Positions 1-11,469 of a stretch of 64,000 nt of DNA are shown piece by piece. Origin of the DNA: Symbiodinium kawagutii. Taxonomy: Eukaryota; Sar; Dinophyceae; Suessiales; Symbiodiniaceae. The translations under genes and the position numbers were made by a program. Position 1 is the stretch's first letter, and every line of letters starts with the position of its first letter. The stretch is taken from contig VSDK01021698.1 in NCBI GenBank assembly GCA_009767595.1, forward strand, positions 7,501 to 71,500. Direction: 5' to 3'. The notes below the pieces were generated by a model that worked only from the letters and a program-made list of their open reading frames with translations, searched no databases and was not told where the DNA came from.

Positions 1-126
1 CTGCTGGCGGCCGAATTCGGCGGCTTCAACATGGGAAGCCAGTCCTCAAAGCAACGACATGTGCTGGACCGCAAAGCGATGTTTCAAGCTTTTGGACCAA
101 AAGGAGTTGCTAAGACCAGAGGGTAG
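1..126. CDS. exonic island cut by the window edge
   Basis: A GC-rich stretch runs into the left edge. On the plus strand a frame is open from base 1 to a TAG at 124-126 (LLAAEFGGFNMGSQ...) with G/C-ending codons. The minus strand also offers a short frame (DWLPMLKPPNS). A GTAG at about 123 could be a plus-strand donor. The product is not recognised. Because almost all other exons in the window are on the minus strand, I leave the strand open. It is probably one exon of a larger gene. Confidence 0.35.
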
Positions 127-224
127 TAATCCTGAATCAGTTGGTATTTGCTCTCAGCAATGTTTGATCTTTTTCTTGATGAAAAGGTTGATAAGTGCTG
201 CTAAGAATGGTAGCCATGAGCTGA

Positions 225-380
225 TCACCAGCACTGGACTCCATGCTGCTGCCCAGTGTCAGGCGTAGATTTTTCTTCCACGACCTGTGGAGCTGGGCCA
301 GGCTCCACCTGTGGAGCGCGGCTCGAAGCTGTCGCACTGCTCTCGGCTGCAGCGGCCACCTGAAGCGTGTCGTGGGAAGG
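225..380 (-). CDS. exon, copy A of a tandem duplicate
   Basis: This GC-rich island is open on the minus strand and reads LQVAAAAESSATAS...PQVVEEKSTPDTGQQ. The same pattern (QVA...VVEEKHTLDTGWQ) recurs in the island at 815-985, so the two are diverged tandem copies of one exon. The Ala/Glu/Thr-rich sequence carries no recognised domain. Exact splice sites were not resolved. Confidence 0.4.
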   Translation of the reverse strand, partial: PSHDTLQVAAAAESSATASSRAPQVEPGPAPQVVEEKSTPDTGQQHGVQCW

Positions 381-814
381 TGGTGTCAGAGACTTGGACA
401 GGTCCTATAGGCCTTCGAAGTCTCAAAGAAGTCTTGCTTCTTGTCATTGGAAAATCATGGAAAATCAACCATTAGGTGAGAAGTGTACAGGTTCTTGGTG
501 ATTGGAAAAGCAACTGTTAGGCGTAAAATTGTGTAAAATATTCAGGTGTCCTTCCTTTTTCAACTGCTTTAAATACAATTATCCATGAAGTAGGCACGTT
601 CTTGGCTGAGCAAACGATCAGTGGCAACATGAAGCATCGAAATGGAAAGGGAAGGGAAAGCCACCAACAGCCCGTCATCGGAGAGTACCCAGCCAAAAAC
701 CTGAACCAACTTGGCCGAGCTTGGCCTCACGGAACACACCTTGAAACCGTCATTTGCTGACTATCAACCAGCATCATCTGTCAAATTTCACCATTCTCCA
801 CCAGCCATCCTTGA

Positions 815-985
815 CCATGACCAGCGCTAGACTTCATTCTCCATGCCGCTGCTGCCATTTGCCACCCAGTGTCCAGCGTGTGTTTTTCTTCGACCACCTC
901 CCGTGGTGCAGTCACCGGGGACGCTGCTGCAGCACTGTGCTCGGCGTCGATCTCAGTGCCAGTGGCCACCTGCTGTCCAGGTGTC
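815..985 (-). CDS. exon, copy B of a tandem duplicate
   Basis: The minus-strand frame reads QVATGTEIDAEHSAAAAS...VVEEKHTLDTGWQ and continues MAAAAWRMKSSAG. It is homologous to the exon at 225-380, and the two copies share VVEEK(S/H)T(P/L)DTG. The codons end mostly in G or C, as expected for a real exon here. The function is unknown, and both copies probably belong to one gene running towards base 1. Confidence 0.45.
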
Positions 986-2100
986 AGCCGGTGTCAGCTT
1001 AGTCATCTTGGGCCCATACAATTGCTACAAATTTCGGTCGTTTTTTCTTGCTTTTCTAGCTATGATTCTTTTGATTAAGATGAATTAAGATAAATGATTA
1101 TCATGAATGACTATGAACTAGAGGCTCCTGTAACCAACTATGGTGGTTGGTGTGGTTGGTCCTCTGTGCAACCTATGAGCAGGAAATCTGTCAGAGGATC
1201 TCAACCCTGTGACACCTCATGGATCTGGACTTTGATACCTGCTGGACCTGTGCCATGCCGATTCTTGCCCAAAGGCTTAGCACAACTTTACGGGTCGATC
1301 TTTGGCTGTGTGTCACTGATGATGCACATGTATACGTAGTTTCATGTGTTGCATAACGGTGCATTGCTTCCATAGTATTCGTCTTTGAAGAGGTCGCAGT
1401 AAATGCTGGTGATTCTACTTCATTAAATATACACAACTCAGTGACCATCTATGAGATGCAAGCAACCGAAAAACACCCCTGGGTATTGTGCTTCTCTGGT
1501 CTGGTTTCAGACGGGTTGGCTTTGCCAAATCCACTGATATGGTGCCAAAGATCACCAAGTCGGCAATGTAAAGCATTCAAACGGGAAGATCCGTCTTTGC
1601 ACTTGGGGAAGGCTTGGCTGACCAATGCGAAGTGCTGCACTGTTTTACTGATAATTCGTAGGAACACCCATTTCAGTGATCATCCGCACCCGAAGATTCC
1701 CTGCTCTTTGTTGGGCAGCACTCCCACAATTGGGTTGGTCAAAACCGGTTTCATATTGTCATTTTTGGTGTCCAGTGTGTTTGTTGTGCCAAGTGGGCAC
1801 CACATGACGCAAGTCCATGAACACCACGAAAACTGATGTTCAATAGTTGATATTGATACTTGCTAGTTGTTTTTCACTAGCATATCATCATTGATTACGA
1901 TCAGCTGTTTGCTTCGTGGTAATTCACCGAAATGGGAGGAGCACCCCCAAATCATGCTTCATTAACCATTCATGGCAATAAACCAGGCATTTTGTGGTAA
2001 TTCACCCTATTGTTTTGAACCAACGTGCGGGTTTTCCAACCCCAAACCAGTTGGTCGCATCCAGGCCTCATGGCACCTGACGCCATGTCAACTGGCAGCC

Positions 2101-2720
2101 CTGAGCGCCGCCAGAGCGCGCCTCGCGCACCAAGTCCAAGACCTCCTGGGGAAGCTCCTCCTCCGCAACGCTGGATGGAGCTTCCAGAGCCACGTCCGCC
2201 ATTTCGGCCACCTGCCATGGGGGCACCGGGACACCAGGGAGGTGCCCACTGGGAAGGGACATGGGATGAGCTGTGGCGATGAGTCTGTGAGTTTGATGTC
2301 GGTGATTTTTTTTTCGGATTTTCGATCTGAAGCTCATTGGTCACCAGTGATGTTCAATTCATGTCTTTTCCGGTGATTTTCATAGATCATCCATTTTGGG
2401 CGACCGGTGATATTTTCATGTTGATCGGTTCCCAACCTGAAAACCAGCATTGATTTCAGATTCCGCACCTCAATGGCAGCCAACACATCGCCCAAGTCGG
2501 AGGAGACTTCGCTGCGTGGCGGCTCAGCAACCTCATTGCTCTGCAGCTGGTGCCAGGCCAGATCTGCATCTCCCAGGTTCTCTCGGAGACAGTTCTGGAT
2601 TTTTTCCTCCGAAACTTCGGGCAGCAGCACTTGCATCGCAATGGCTGCGCTCTGAATTTTCTGGTCCCGTTCAGCTGCATGCTTGGCCCAGCGATTCCGC
2701 GTTAGCGCGGCCCCGGTCAT
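2101..2720 (-). CDS. two exons of a gene with a CUE-like domain
   Basis: Exon 1 (2720 to 2469) starts at an ATG and encodes 84 residues. Residues about 25-60 (AAIAMQVLLPEVSEEKIQNC then LRENLGDADLAWHQL) fit the CUE/UBA-like pattern: a hydrophobic helix, LxPxVSxExI, then a Gly-Asp-x-(D/E) helix. CUE domains bind ubiquitin. The exon ends GCCATTGAG|GTGCGG in phase 0. Exon 2 (2211 to 2101) begins after ATGGCAG and continues in phase 0 with an acidic helix (VAEEELPQEVLDLVREAR), probably leaving through a GC donor. Earlier and later exons were not found. The sequence just 5' of the ATG ends CCGCAG, so this may be an internal exon with a fortuitous Met. The domain call is by pattern only. Confidence 0.5.
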
Positions 2721-2814
2721 CGCTGCGGAAAGGCGGTCTCAAATCTTCAGTCGGATTGAGTTGAGCATGGTGGGGTATGGCTATGGGTCAATTTATGGGC
2801 TGTTCAGCAGGGGG

Positions 2815-2836
2815 NNNNNNNNNNNNNNNNNNNNNN
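2815..2836. other. assembly gap (22 N)
   Basis: A run of N. TTCAGCAGGGG stands on both sides (2803-2813 and 2837-2847), which suggests two contig ends that really overlap. Confidence 0.95.
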
Positions 2837-3204
2837 TTCAGCAGGGGTAAAGGGCGTTGACCTACGCCCTTATCTGCTTCAAAAAGGTAGCACAGTGGTA
2901 TTTAGTGATGCTAAAAGCCTGGTTGACTGCAAGAAACTTTCGATCTTGTCACATTCGAGGCAAGTCGTTTGAGCCATGAAGCATCATGTGAGCTGGTGAC
3001 ACGTCCCAGTGGTAAAACAAGAACATCGACTGCGCAATGAACTCGTCAGCATTCCAAGTCCAAGCGGGCCTGATCTCCATAGACACATGATGTGCCACCA
3101 TGGAAAGGAGAGAGCACACCCTCTGAAGATCCGATCACGATTGGTTCCACACCCTTCAGTTGATAAGGGTTAACCTTGAATTGTTGTTCACCCTCCATGT
3201 ATTG

Positions 3205-3459
3205 TCAGCCAGGTATCAAAGTGTAGAAACTAACCAGGCTAAAGTCACCTGGAATCATGTGAGGAAGAACTTCATGGCAACCTGCCATTGCCCCTGAGAA
3301 ATCCTGCACAACTAGGAATGAAACTATGACAGGAAAAACCGCATCCCAGATCTGCTTTACGCCATGGTCTGCAGGTTGATGCCAGAACGCATACGTCAAA
3401 GCTACAAGCAAAACCAACAGAATGGTGAGGCAATTCCGAAGCATGGATCTTGCAAGCAT
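3205..3459 (-). CDS. small hydrophobic ORF, 84 codons, possible membrane protein
   Basis: A complete frame runs from ATG to TGA. Residues about 7-25 (LRNCLTILLVLLVALTYAFW) look like a signal anchor or transmembrane helix. A second hydrophobic stretch (VFPVIVSFLVV) follows at about residues 41-52, then a short polar C-terminus. Codon use is mixed, less G/C-rich than in the better exons. It lies between the CUE-type exons and the 3' end of the beta-hydroxylase gene. No family is recognised. It could also be an exon of either neighbour, or chance. Confidence 0.35.
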   Translation of the reverse strand: MLARSMLRNCLTILLVLLVALTYAFWHQPADHGVKQIWDAVFPVIVSFLVVQDFSGAMAGCHEVLPHMIPGDFSLVSFYTLIPG

Positions 3460-4205
3460 TTGGCACTAGCGTATTCATTGTCTTGCTTCACGACAGCGAT
3501 AAGTTGGTCTTCACTAATGTGGCTAGGGTTAGCTACCTGTCGATGGGGTCATAACCCAGTAGAACATATTTGCTGGTGAGCCCATCATATTTCATATATT
3601 TTGATATATTTTGGATGCAAAATGCTCATGTATCACCCCTCAGCCGCATGCGTCTCTTTCCCCACACTGAAGGTCGGCGCAAACGATACCCAGGATGCCG
3701 CTGCCATTCACTGGGCGTGGCAGATCTTTGTCTGCCACCAGCAGCATGATCAATGAAGCTTGGCTGCCCTTACTCACCGGGACCCCCCGGGTGGGACTGT
3801 GATTTCTCTGAATCTACATGTGCTTCTGAACCATTAGCAGCTACCATATGCTACCAGTACCATCAAACGTCATGATTGGTGTTATTCCTAATGCCAATTA
3901 AACTAAACAGATCTAAACAATCTAAGCGAGTTTCTGTAAGCCATCCAATAAGAAAAGCATTAACCGCTATTTAGCATCCAACACTGAGCCAATGGCTTTT
4001 CAGGCCAGTGAGCTCATTGATCATGGTGAGCGATTTCCAACTGAATAGTTAAAGCGTCTATGCTATACTCCAAAGCAATGTTATACTCCGCGGATTGAAC
4101 TACTTATATATATTTACCAATCTTATCTATGCTTCAACTAAGTATCTTGGTTTCTCAACTCCATGAATGTTTGCAAGGACGTAAATCATGGCACTTCATC
4201 CATCT

Positions 4206-4257
4206 CTGGTTGGTGGTTGAAGCACCCCTATGAAAAATATGCATGTCAGACCACCAG
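4206..4257. mobile_element. family-3 element, short copy
   Basis: GGTGGTTGAAGCACCCCTAT then GAAAAATATGC, ending in GACCACCAGC. Confidence 0.55.
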
Positions 4258-4312
4258 CTGGATCTCAAACCACCCAACCGGTTTAACCGTCTCAACCAGC
4301 TGCCCGGCGTCG

Positions 4313-5805
4313 CTACTTCGCCAGGGGTTCCAGGCCTAATCGCAGCATGGCACCGGGAGGTCCGTTGCAGTACTCCGGCACCGGCGTGCCGGGCAACTTG
4401 CCATCGGACGGATCACAGGGATGGCACATCCAGAGGTTCCTCAGCTCCAAGACATCTCCCCTTGTCACGGGGCGCTCGCCGGAAGAGTTGGTTGATGGTG
4501 ATTGATAGTTTGGGTAATGGTTATCGACGTTATTGATGATGGTTAATGATGGTTTGTAGTAGTGGTTTGATAATGGTTTGTAGTAGTGGTTTGATAATGG
4601 CTGGTGATAGGGTTTGAACGCAAGCACCATCACTAACCATCATCAATCATCAACCATCGTCCAACCAGTATGAACATCTATATCAACTGTTCTTGTATCA
4701 TTGATATGATCTGTCGTTGGTTTTGCCTGATAAGATCCATAATGGAGCCGCTGATTCATGGACCAACAACTGGTGATTCATCAACCTCTGAAGACCATAT
4801 GGAATGATCATCCCACTTATGAACCGTAGTGATCATACTAACCAAGAAGTAACCATTTGCAAGCATCAACCAATATTCATATGGTAGTTTCTTAACAGCT
4901 GGGATTACACCCAGTTATTATCCTATTATCCTTTACATTAGCCAGTAACAATAATAAACCAACTAATAAACCAACCATATTTTGGGGTTCCCGAAGGCAT
5001 GGCTTGAGAAAAAAAACATATCTAATTGGTATATCCCCAAGAATTGTTGGTTATTTTCCCCTGATTATTAAGTTTGTAATCATTAAGCTTGTAATCCCCT
5101 ATGAATCACTATCATCACAGCATATAGATCCCCACCAACCACCAAACTCACCATTCACCATTCACCAAAGCCCAACCCGGCCACCATTTCGAACCAGTGG
5201 CATGACATACCTGGGCTCCACTCCGTTGTGAACGACCTGGAGGCCGCAGGCTACTGGGGAGAGGGTTATGTTGAGCGTGGTCAGTGATGGGTCATAGTGG
5301 TTCTTAGGGGTTGATCAATGGTTAACTAACGGTTAACCTCCACGGTTAACGGTTAATGAATTATTAACCAATGGTTGCTCAATGGTTAATTCGCTAGTGG
5401 ATAAGTGAATGGTTGATCAATTGGCTCATTTATCATGGTTGACTAATTGTCAATCAATGATTGGCCAGTCGTTCATACTTGCTTCTGATCCTTGGTGGGG
5501 ATTTGTACTGGTTTCTCACGTGTTAAAAATTCATAATTTTACTTGTGAATATGATGAGATCTTCAAGAACAGCAGCCAATAACACTTGTGACACGGAGAA
5601 ACATCAACAGCCAATGTGTTGCTTGATATGATTTAGCAGGTCCTCAAACTGTAAACGTGTATGGTATCAAACACTTGGATAGTTTAAAAGGAACCAAATT
5701 AAACTATGGACTAGACCCCATGTACAGCACTCTATTTGATGTTCAAACACACATGTCAGTTTGTCAACGACTCTTCCAACAATTGACCAAACATACGAGT
5801 ACTGG

Positions 5806-5852
<47 letters not shown>

Positions 5853-8680
5853 CCATCATCGCCTCAACGACATGTCTGTTGTCAAAACCTCAAGTTGCCA
5901 TGGTCGAGAACAGTCCAGCAGGTAAGTTTTCATCCCAAACCCCACCAGCCATCTCTGGTTATGGGCAAAGAAACCCATCAACATCGGGTGGCAATGGAGG
6001 TAGCCACGTCCTGTGTGGTTCAGACTGGTTGGCACCTGCTGGCTCCTCGGAGATCAGCTACGGCCATGGATAGTTCTTTCTGCTGGGGTCGTCAATCCCA
6101 GTAGTTTTGATCTTCAACATGTGGACAGGATTGATAGGATTTCAACGTGTATATATCTTGATGTGATTTCAACATCCAACTGTTTGAATTAGAGCATTTT
6201 ACCTGCACTACATCCCAAGGGGCGCTGCAAACACCTTGGTACTGGATCCATGAGAACAGATCCAGAGATCCTCCCAGCCGCCTGGTGAATGAAGGTATCG
6301 TCAAAGGCAATGACCTTTCCTTCTTCCCAGCGAAGTTCTTCGTAGCCCACCTGGTGGTTTCTCAAAATAGGGAGCCCCAAAAATTGTTGGTTTATTATTA
6401 TAGATGATTGATAATGGATGATTTGGGGGTACCCCTATTTTGAGAAACACCCACCTGAAGGCAAAGAACTGGAAAGGAGTGTCCTCAGCATCCCACAGCC
6501 AAGCGAAACCCAAACCAAATTACTGTAGTTTTGTTTTGGTCCAATCCACACGATCCCAATAACGCATTTGGTGAACATAGTATGTTTGTATGTCTGCATG
6601 TCAGTGCGTTCGTACGCATGTATGTATTTATGCATGTATGCATGTATGTATGCAAGAGTATTCTGATAGCGTGCATGTTCATATACACATATATTGTTTC
6701 ATTTGATGATGCATTCACATTCATGATGTACATACTATACATATCGATAAACACATGCCATAGATCATAGATGTTCCATATGCATTTGCTATACCATGTG
6801 GATGAACATACTGGCCATTTGTGCATACAATTGCTGCTTGACCGTTAGGAACAAACTACACCAAGAACACCTCCTTGCTCCAAACTACTTTCAAGAACAC
6901 TGTGAACAGCTTGTGTTTTATCCAACAAATTAAATGTGGAAACATGTCCCATTCATGGTGAAATGTAATCTTGTACAAGGCAATAACCCGAAAGGTTTCC
7001 AGCAGCATGGAATCATGTGGGTTCTTAATCGCTGAGAGTAAAGCTATATGGATCATCCAAGGTTAGTCATTTTTAGACATAAACATAAAGTATCCATTTT
7101 CGGGGTTCCCAACTCCCAAAAAAACATATGTTACTAACACCGTGGAACGGAGACCATCATCATCACCGAAAAAAATGGATAACCAACCGTTCTTAAGCAT
7201 TGCACAAGCGCGCCAAAGTCATTGGGGAAAATGAACAATGATTCAGATCACCAGTAGTTGTAGCTGTTCAACCATTTTTTGTGGCATTATTAGTGTCCTC
7301 TATGATTATATAACCATTATCAATGGTTGCATAACCCCTCTAAAACCCTAAAAAACCAGCTATTAACCCAGGTAGATAGTTAGGTCAGAACCCTATTAAC
7401 CAACTATCCATGCTTGGCAATGCAACTGGCACCGTTTGTCCGCCCCGCTACAGAAACGGCACAGCTAGGCAGGTGCGCACCGACATTCGGATGTCGCCAT
7501 CAGGGATGATCAAGCCCAAGTGGACACTCAAACCTCGAGGATTGCGCACCCCTTGTGGGTTCTGGTAGATCATGATCCACTGAACCACATCTAATCAGGG
7601 TAGCCACTGGGAATTCCCAGGAAATCATGTCTTCAGATTCAGGTACCGCCACCCGCGGTTGATGGATCAGCATGGCAACTGGTCACCCAGGTTGCTGGTG
7701 GGGCGATGGTAAGCAGTGGCGCAAAAGGCAGAGTATCAATCAGCAACTGCTAATCAACTAATTGATAGCCAATGAAATTCCTAATTGATTGGATTAGCAG
7801 TTGCCAATTGATCAACAATCTCATTTATAATTGATATCCAATCAATTTCAATTGTAAATTTCTGAGTTCTTTGATTCGCAACAACCACATAGGATTGAAA
7901 CCAAGCAGCCGGCAGTGCATATCAAACGGTTGATGGTAGCTTGATGGCCGCTGTCCGGCGACCTGTTGGCTAGTACTGTAAGTCGCAGCTGGGGCCAGGT
8001 TTGATTGAACCGGTCAAACACCGGTTAACGTAGTCAATAGCCATAGCCAACGGCAGACTGTACGCTATGGCTACGGATCCTTAATTGCTTGTTGCCGTTA
8101 GCCAACCATTAACCAACCATTCACCAACCATTTGCCACCATTCACCACACTGGACCATCCATCACCACCATGACCAACTGCTTCACCCTCGCTGTCCCAG
8201 TGGCGCGGCGCGTTGCCGAAGTGGGGCTTCAAGCGGCCCCCCGGACGCATCCGCAGAAAGCCGGCGCCCGAGGCGCCCTGTTTGCCTTGGCGCAACGGTG
8301 GGGTGCGCAGCGGTGGCGCTGGTGACATTGGGAAATAATGGTGGTTGTGGTTGGTGAATAAGTAGTGGTTTGTTGATTAATTAATTGAATTGATAATGAT
8401 TAGGAAGCTGATTGGTAGTAATAGTCGTTCATTGATAATGACTAGCAAGTTGCTAAGTAGAGGTTGATATTCAAGAAGCGTAAGCTGCTTAGTGGTGCTG
8501 GTTCACAGTGCTCAATTACGGTGGCAAGTCGTTGTTAAGCTGGTTGATCATGTTGTTAGCTGGTAGTGGTGAATAGTGGCTCAGAATGTGGTGATTGACA
8601 GGGATACTTAGGATCATCGACTTTCCTCTTGGCTAAGTTGGCGGGCGGAACTCTTAGGTAACTGGCAAGTTGTAACAACC

Positions 8681-8737
<57 letters not shown>

Positions 8738-11233
8738 TGAACATGAGTTTGGAATCGTCAAAGCACCATTCGAAAGCACGTTTCAATCAGGAACAACCAG
8801 TGATGCCCGCAACCAATACTCGTGTTACCAGGAAAGGATGGTGCTAAATGCACGGAACTTTGGAGGCTTGCAACTCGCGGAGAGACACAAAGGTTTTCTT
8901 TCTTCTACTCGATGTCAAGTGAAAAAATGAAGTTTATGTAGAAATAAATGAGGGTTTATTGATATTGAGGTTTCATGAAAAATGCAACTTGATCAACTGC
9001 TAGAGCCAATTGAGCTAATTGCCAACAAGTTTATTATTATTTATCATTGCTTATCTAAATGTTCTGTTTTCTCTAGCCTATTTTTTTTGCTTGTCTTTCA
9101 ACTCATACTGGTTTCTCAAAATGTGGGTACCCCAAGTTGCCATCCAACTCACTAACCATTGAAAGTACTACTGTAAGTAATCTACCAACCATAACTTTGG
9201 GGGTCCCAATTTTGAGAAACCCCGACATCCAAAAACTCATAGCTTGCCCCCAAACCCAAAGCCGAATAAAACATCCCAGTGACAGTGACCAATCTCCGGT
9301 CGATTTCGGAGAATTTCACCTGAGCTGTCCGTGCGGATGGGTGGGTTTCCCCCTGTGAACCCGTCGCCACGTCACCATGTCACCATGGCTTTTCCGTAAC
9401 GAGGGGGTCGGGACCGGGAGCTCTGGCATGACCTGCTGATGGTAGTGGGTGGCCATTGGGAAACATTGGGAACACTTGGTAACAATAGGGAACCATTGGG
9501 AAATGGCAAGCCAGTGAACCAACCAACCAACGAACCAAATGGTGGTTTCTCAAAATAGGGGTACCCCCAAAACATCCATTTATAGCCATTTAGTAGTATG
9601 AAACCAACCATAACTTGGGGGTCCCATATGGCTTTAGAAAACCCCAAATGTAGCTGACAGCCACTTCCTTGCACTCCTGCGCCAGGTCACATGTCCTGGG
9701 CGCGTGGGCGCAGACTTCCGCAATGGGCTCGCCCTTGCGGAAGAGATACGCGGTGAGCCAGTCGTCCCCGCGGGGCCCGAACCTTGGCTGAAGCGCATGG
9801 TCAGCCGCGCCTTGGATCATGTCATCAACGGCTGTTGAACTTGATGACATCAAATGATAAAATAATGGCATTATGAATGATGAATGGTTGATGAAGTTGA
9901 TGAATGATTCATGGTTGATGAAGTTGATGGATAATTGATTAATGCGTAAACCAAACCAATAAGAACCACTGGATTCAACAAGTTTTCAGAAAATATTGAA
10001 CCACTATCAACACTAGTTAAGCATCAAGAGTCATAATCCTTCTAGTTGAGCAAAATTGTTCATTGCTCATTAACCCATATTACCCCTATTGACTGTCATC
10101 CACCAGTAGCAACCACTAATATAGCTGGTTATTGACCGTCATTAACCATAAATCAACCACCAAGTTACCATCGTTAATGATCATCACTTAATTAACCATC
10201 CACGAATCAAAAATCCATTATAATTACCCATCTCTAAGCCAACTATCCATCAAATACCTACCATGATAAACCAGGATTAAGCCATCAATTACATCAATTA
10301 CCCACCATTGAGCACTATAACTAGCTCACCCCGTCCCCATCTGCGGGCGCTTGGTGTCTCCGCCCAGGCACTGCGTCTCTGCGTTGCGCGTGCTGGAGTC
10401 CAGGTCTTGGAACGTGGTGCCAGCCTGGCAGCGCCCAAGTTGTGGCGCCGGGTCACCGGCAACGAATTCGTGGTTCGGATCCTGATCTCGGGGATCACCA
10501 ACCAGGGGGGTCTGAAGGTGATCATCTCTATGATACAAATTCCCGTTCATGTTATGCTTTTAAATCTACAAATTTGTGATACAACCATATTTGTATCACA
10601 AGGTATGAAGATGTTTCATGCTTTTAAATCTACAAATTCACGTTCATGTTGTACATAACAATATACACAATGTACTGATACAACATATATGTACTGAAAT
10701 AGTTGATTATGTTTGCTTTATGATTTTGAATGTGACATGTGATACCTGAGGGACGCCGCGTCATCATCCAAAAACATCATATCCAAATGTTGTAAGCATC
10801 TAAAGCCCTTAATTCAACACATGATTTGATAACGCCGTCTAAAATCGATTGATACTGTACCCTGCTCAATGAAACTTACCATGCTTGAGAAAACTTGGTT
10901 GCAGAATGCCAGACCTTGGAGCCTCACTTTCAGGGTAGCCAACCTCAAGCGGCTCTTCATTAACCATGTGAATGCAGGACCTCGGCTATCAACAATTTGA
11001 GGAGAGACCAAAACCGCTCGAGATCCAATACCGAAATCTCAAGATCTTGACAACATCGTGCCATACTATGCAAGTTGCCAAACAAATGCAAATAAAGCAT
11101 GCAACATGGCAAAACAATGGTATACAGAAAGGGGCAATCGAGATGAACACAAAAAACAAAAGAGACAAAACAACAAAAACACAAAACACAATGCACAATC
11201 ACAACATTAGTAACAAACTGGTCTAGCAGTATG

Positions 11234-11286
<53 letters not shown>

Positions 11287-11469
11287 GCCCAAAAACCCAC
11301 TGGCACCATCCCTCTGCAAAATTGCCTTCAAGATCGCTTCCAGCTCCTCTCGTATCACCGGATAGTTCTCTTCCAAAACGCTGGCCACAGGTAGCAGCCG
11401 CAGGGGATCCTTCCAAACTGGGCCCTGGATCACGGTGGCGCTGGGATAGTAATCCATGTTGAAACTCAC
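4313..11469 (-). CDS. aspartyl/asparaginyl beta-hydroxylase-like protein (multi-exon gene)
   Basis: This is a 2-oxoglutarate/Fe(II) oxygenase of the Asp_Arg_Hydrox (ASPH) family. The catalytic domain can be joined in phase from these exons, all on the minus strand: 9831-9665 (GDDWLTAYLFRKG...CAHAPRTC), 9352-9308 (TAQVKFS), 8277-8205 (LRMRPGGRLKPHFGNAPR, GC donor), 7533-7481 (LSVHLGLIIPDGDIRMS), 6350-6282 (VGYEELRWEEGKVIAFDDTF then IHQ, GC donor), a 26-base exon 5236-5211 (VVHNGVEP) and 4460-4313 (GDVLELRNLWMCHP...LEPLAK, TAG stop). An upstream exon at about 11469-11300 (VWKDPLRLLPVASVLEENYP then VIREEL) fits the family's N-terminal part. The expected ligands are present: His in PHFGN, Arg/His around APRLSVHLGL, His in FDDTFIHQ, and Arg after NGVEP. 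It is therefore probably active, acting on peptides in the secretory route if membrane-anchored; no anchor was identified. A repeat element sits exactly at the acceptor of the 6350 exon. The 11.4-9.8 kb part is the least certain. Confidence 0.78.
5806..5860. repeat. (ATC)n microsatellite
   Basis: About 16 uninterrupted ATC units then a CAC interruption; open poly-Ile/His/Ser frames here are artefacts. Confidence 0.95.
6353..6452. mobile_element. family-1 inverted-repeat element, TSD ACCT, on a splice acceptor
   Basis: 100 bp, ends GGTGGTTTCTCAAAATAGGG and (inverted) GGGTGTTTCTCAAAATAGGG. ACCT flanks it at 6349-6352 and 6453-6456. On the minus strand the inner copy (AGGT) forms the CAG|GT acceptor junction of the beta-hydroxylase exon at 6350. 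Confidence 0.9.
7743..7805. repeat. perfect 13-bp inverted repeat (hairpin)
   Basis: GCAACTGCTAATC (7743-7755) and GATTAGCAGTTGC (7793-7805) with a 37-base loop that itself contains CTAATTGAT repeats. Confidence 0.75.
8681..8736. repeat. (AAC)n microsatellite
   Basis: About 17 AAC units. Confidence 0.95.
9110..9223. mobile_element. family-1 inverted-repeat element
   Basis: Ends GGTTTCTCAAAATGTGGGTA and CCCAATTTTGAGAAACCCC; no clean target duplication. Lies in the intron after the beta-hydroxylase exon 9352-9308. Confidence 0.75.
9323..9446 (-). other. possible additional exon or alternative reading
   Basis: A minus-strand frame after CAGCAG reads VMPELPVPTPSLRKSHG and stays open into the neighbouring 9352-9308 exon in another frame. 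It is not needed to join the beta-hydroxylase exons and may be intronic or alternatively used. Confidence 0.2.
9541..9645. mobile_element. family-1 inverted-repeat element, TSD AAAT
   Basis: 105 bp with AAAT at 9537-9540 and 9646-9649. It starts 20 bases into the intron after the beta-hydroxylase exon 9831-9665. Confidence 0.9.
10330..10511 (-). CDS. exon, unrecognised, between beta-hydroxylase exons
   Basis: A strong minus-strand exon lies between CTTCAG (acceptor) and GTGAGC (donor). It reads TPLVGDPRDQDPNHEF...GRCQAGTTFQDLDSST with very high use of C/G-ending codons. It falls between the N-terminal and catalytic exons of the beta-hydroxylase gene. With the junctions chosen its phase does not match the next exon at 9831, so either a different donor is used or an intervening exon is missing. 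Confidence 0.5.
11232..11282. repeat. (AGC)n microsatellite
   Basis: About 15 AGC units immediately 3' of the N-terminal beta-hydroxylase exon; on the minus strand it reads CTG and would give poly-Leu if translated. Confidence 0.95.

Noticed and set aside
5194..5285. Plus-strand frame WHDIPGLHSVVNDLEAAGYW
   Set aside because: It looked coding at first, but the minus strand holds the 26-base hydroxylase exon with both splice sites and the correct phase; this is its antisense.
5657..6073. 138-codon frame with poly-Ile
   Set aside because: Driven by the ATC microsatellite; no codon bias on either side.
6455..6505. Minus-strand frame LWDAEDTPFQFFAF as an exon upstream of the element
   Set aside because: The exon at 7533-7481 joins directly and in phase to 6350-6282, so this stretch is better read as the old polypyrimidine tract and acceptor.
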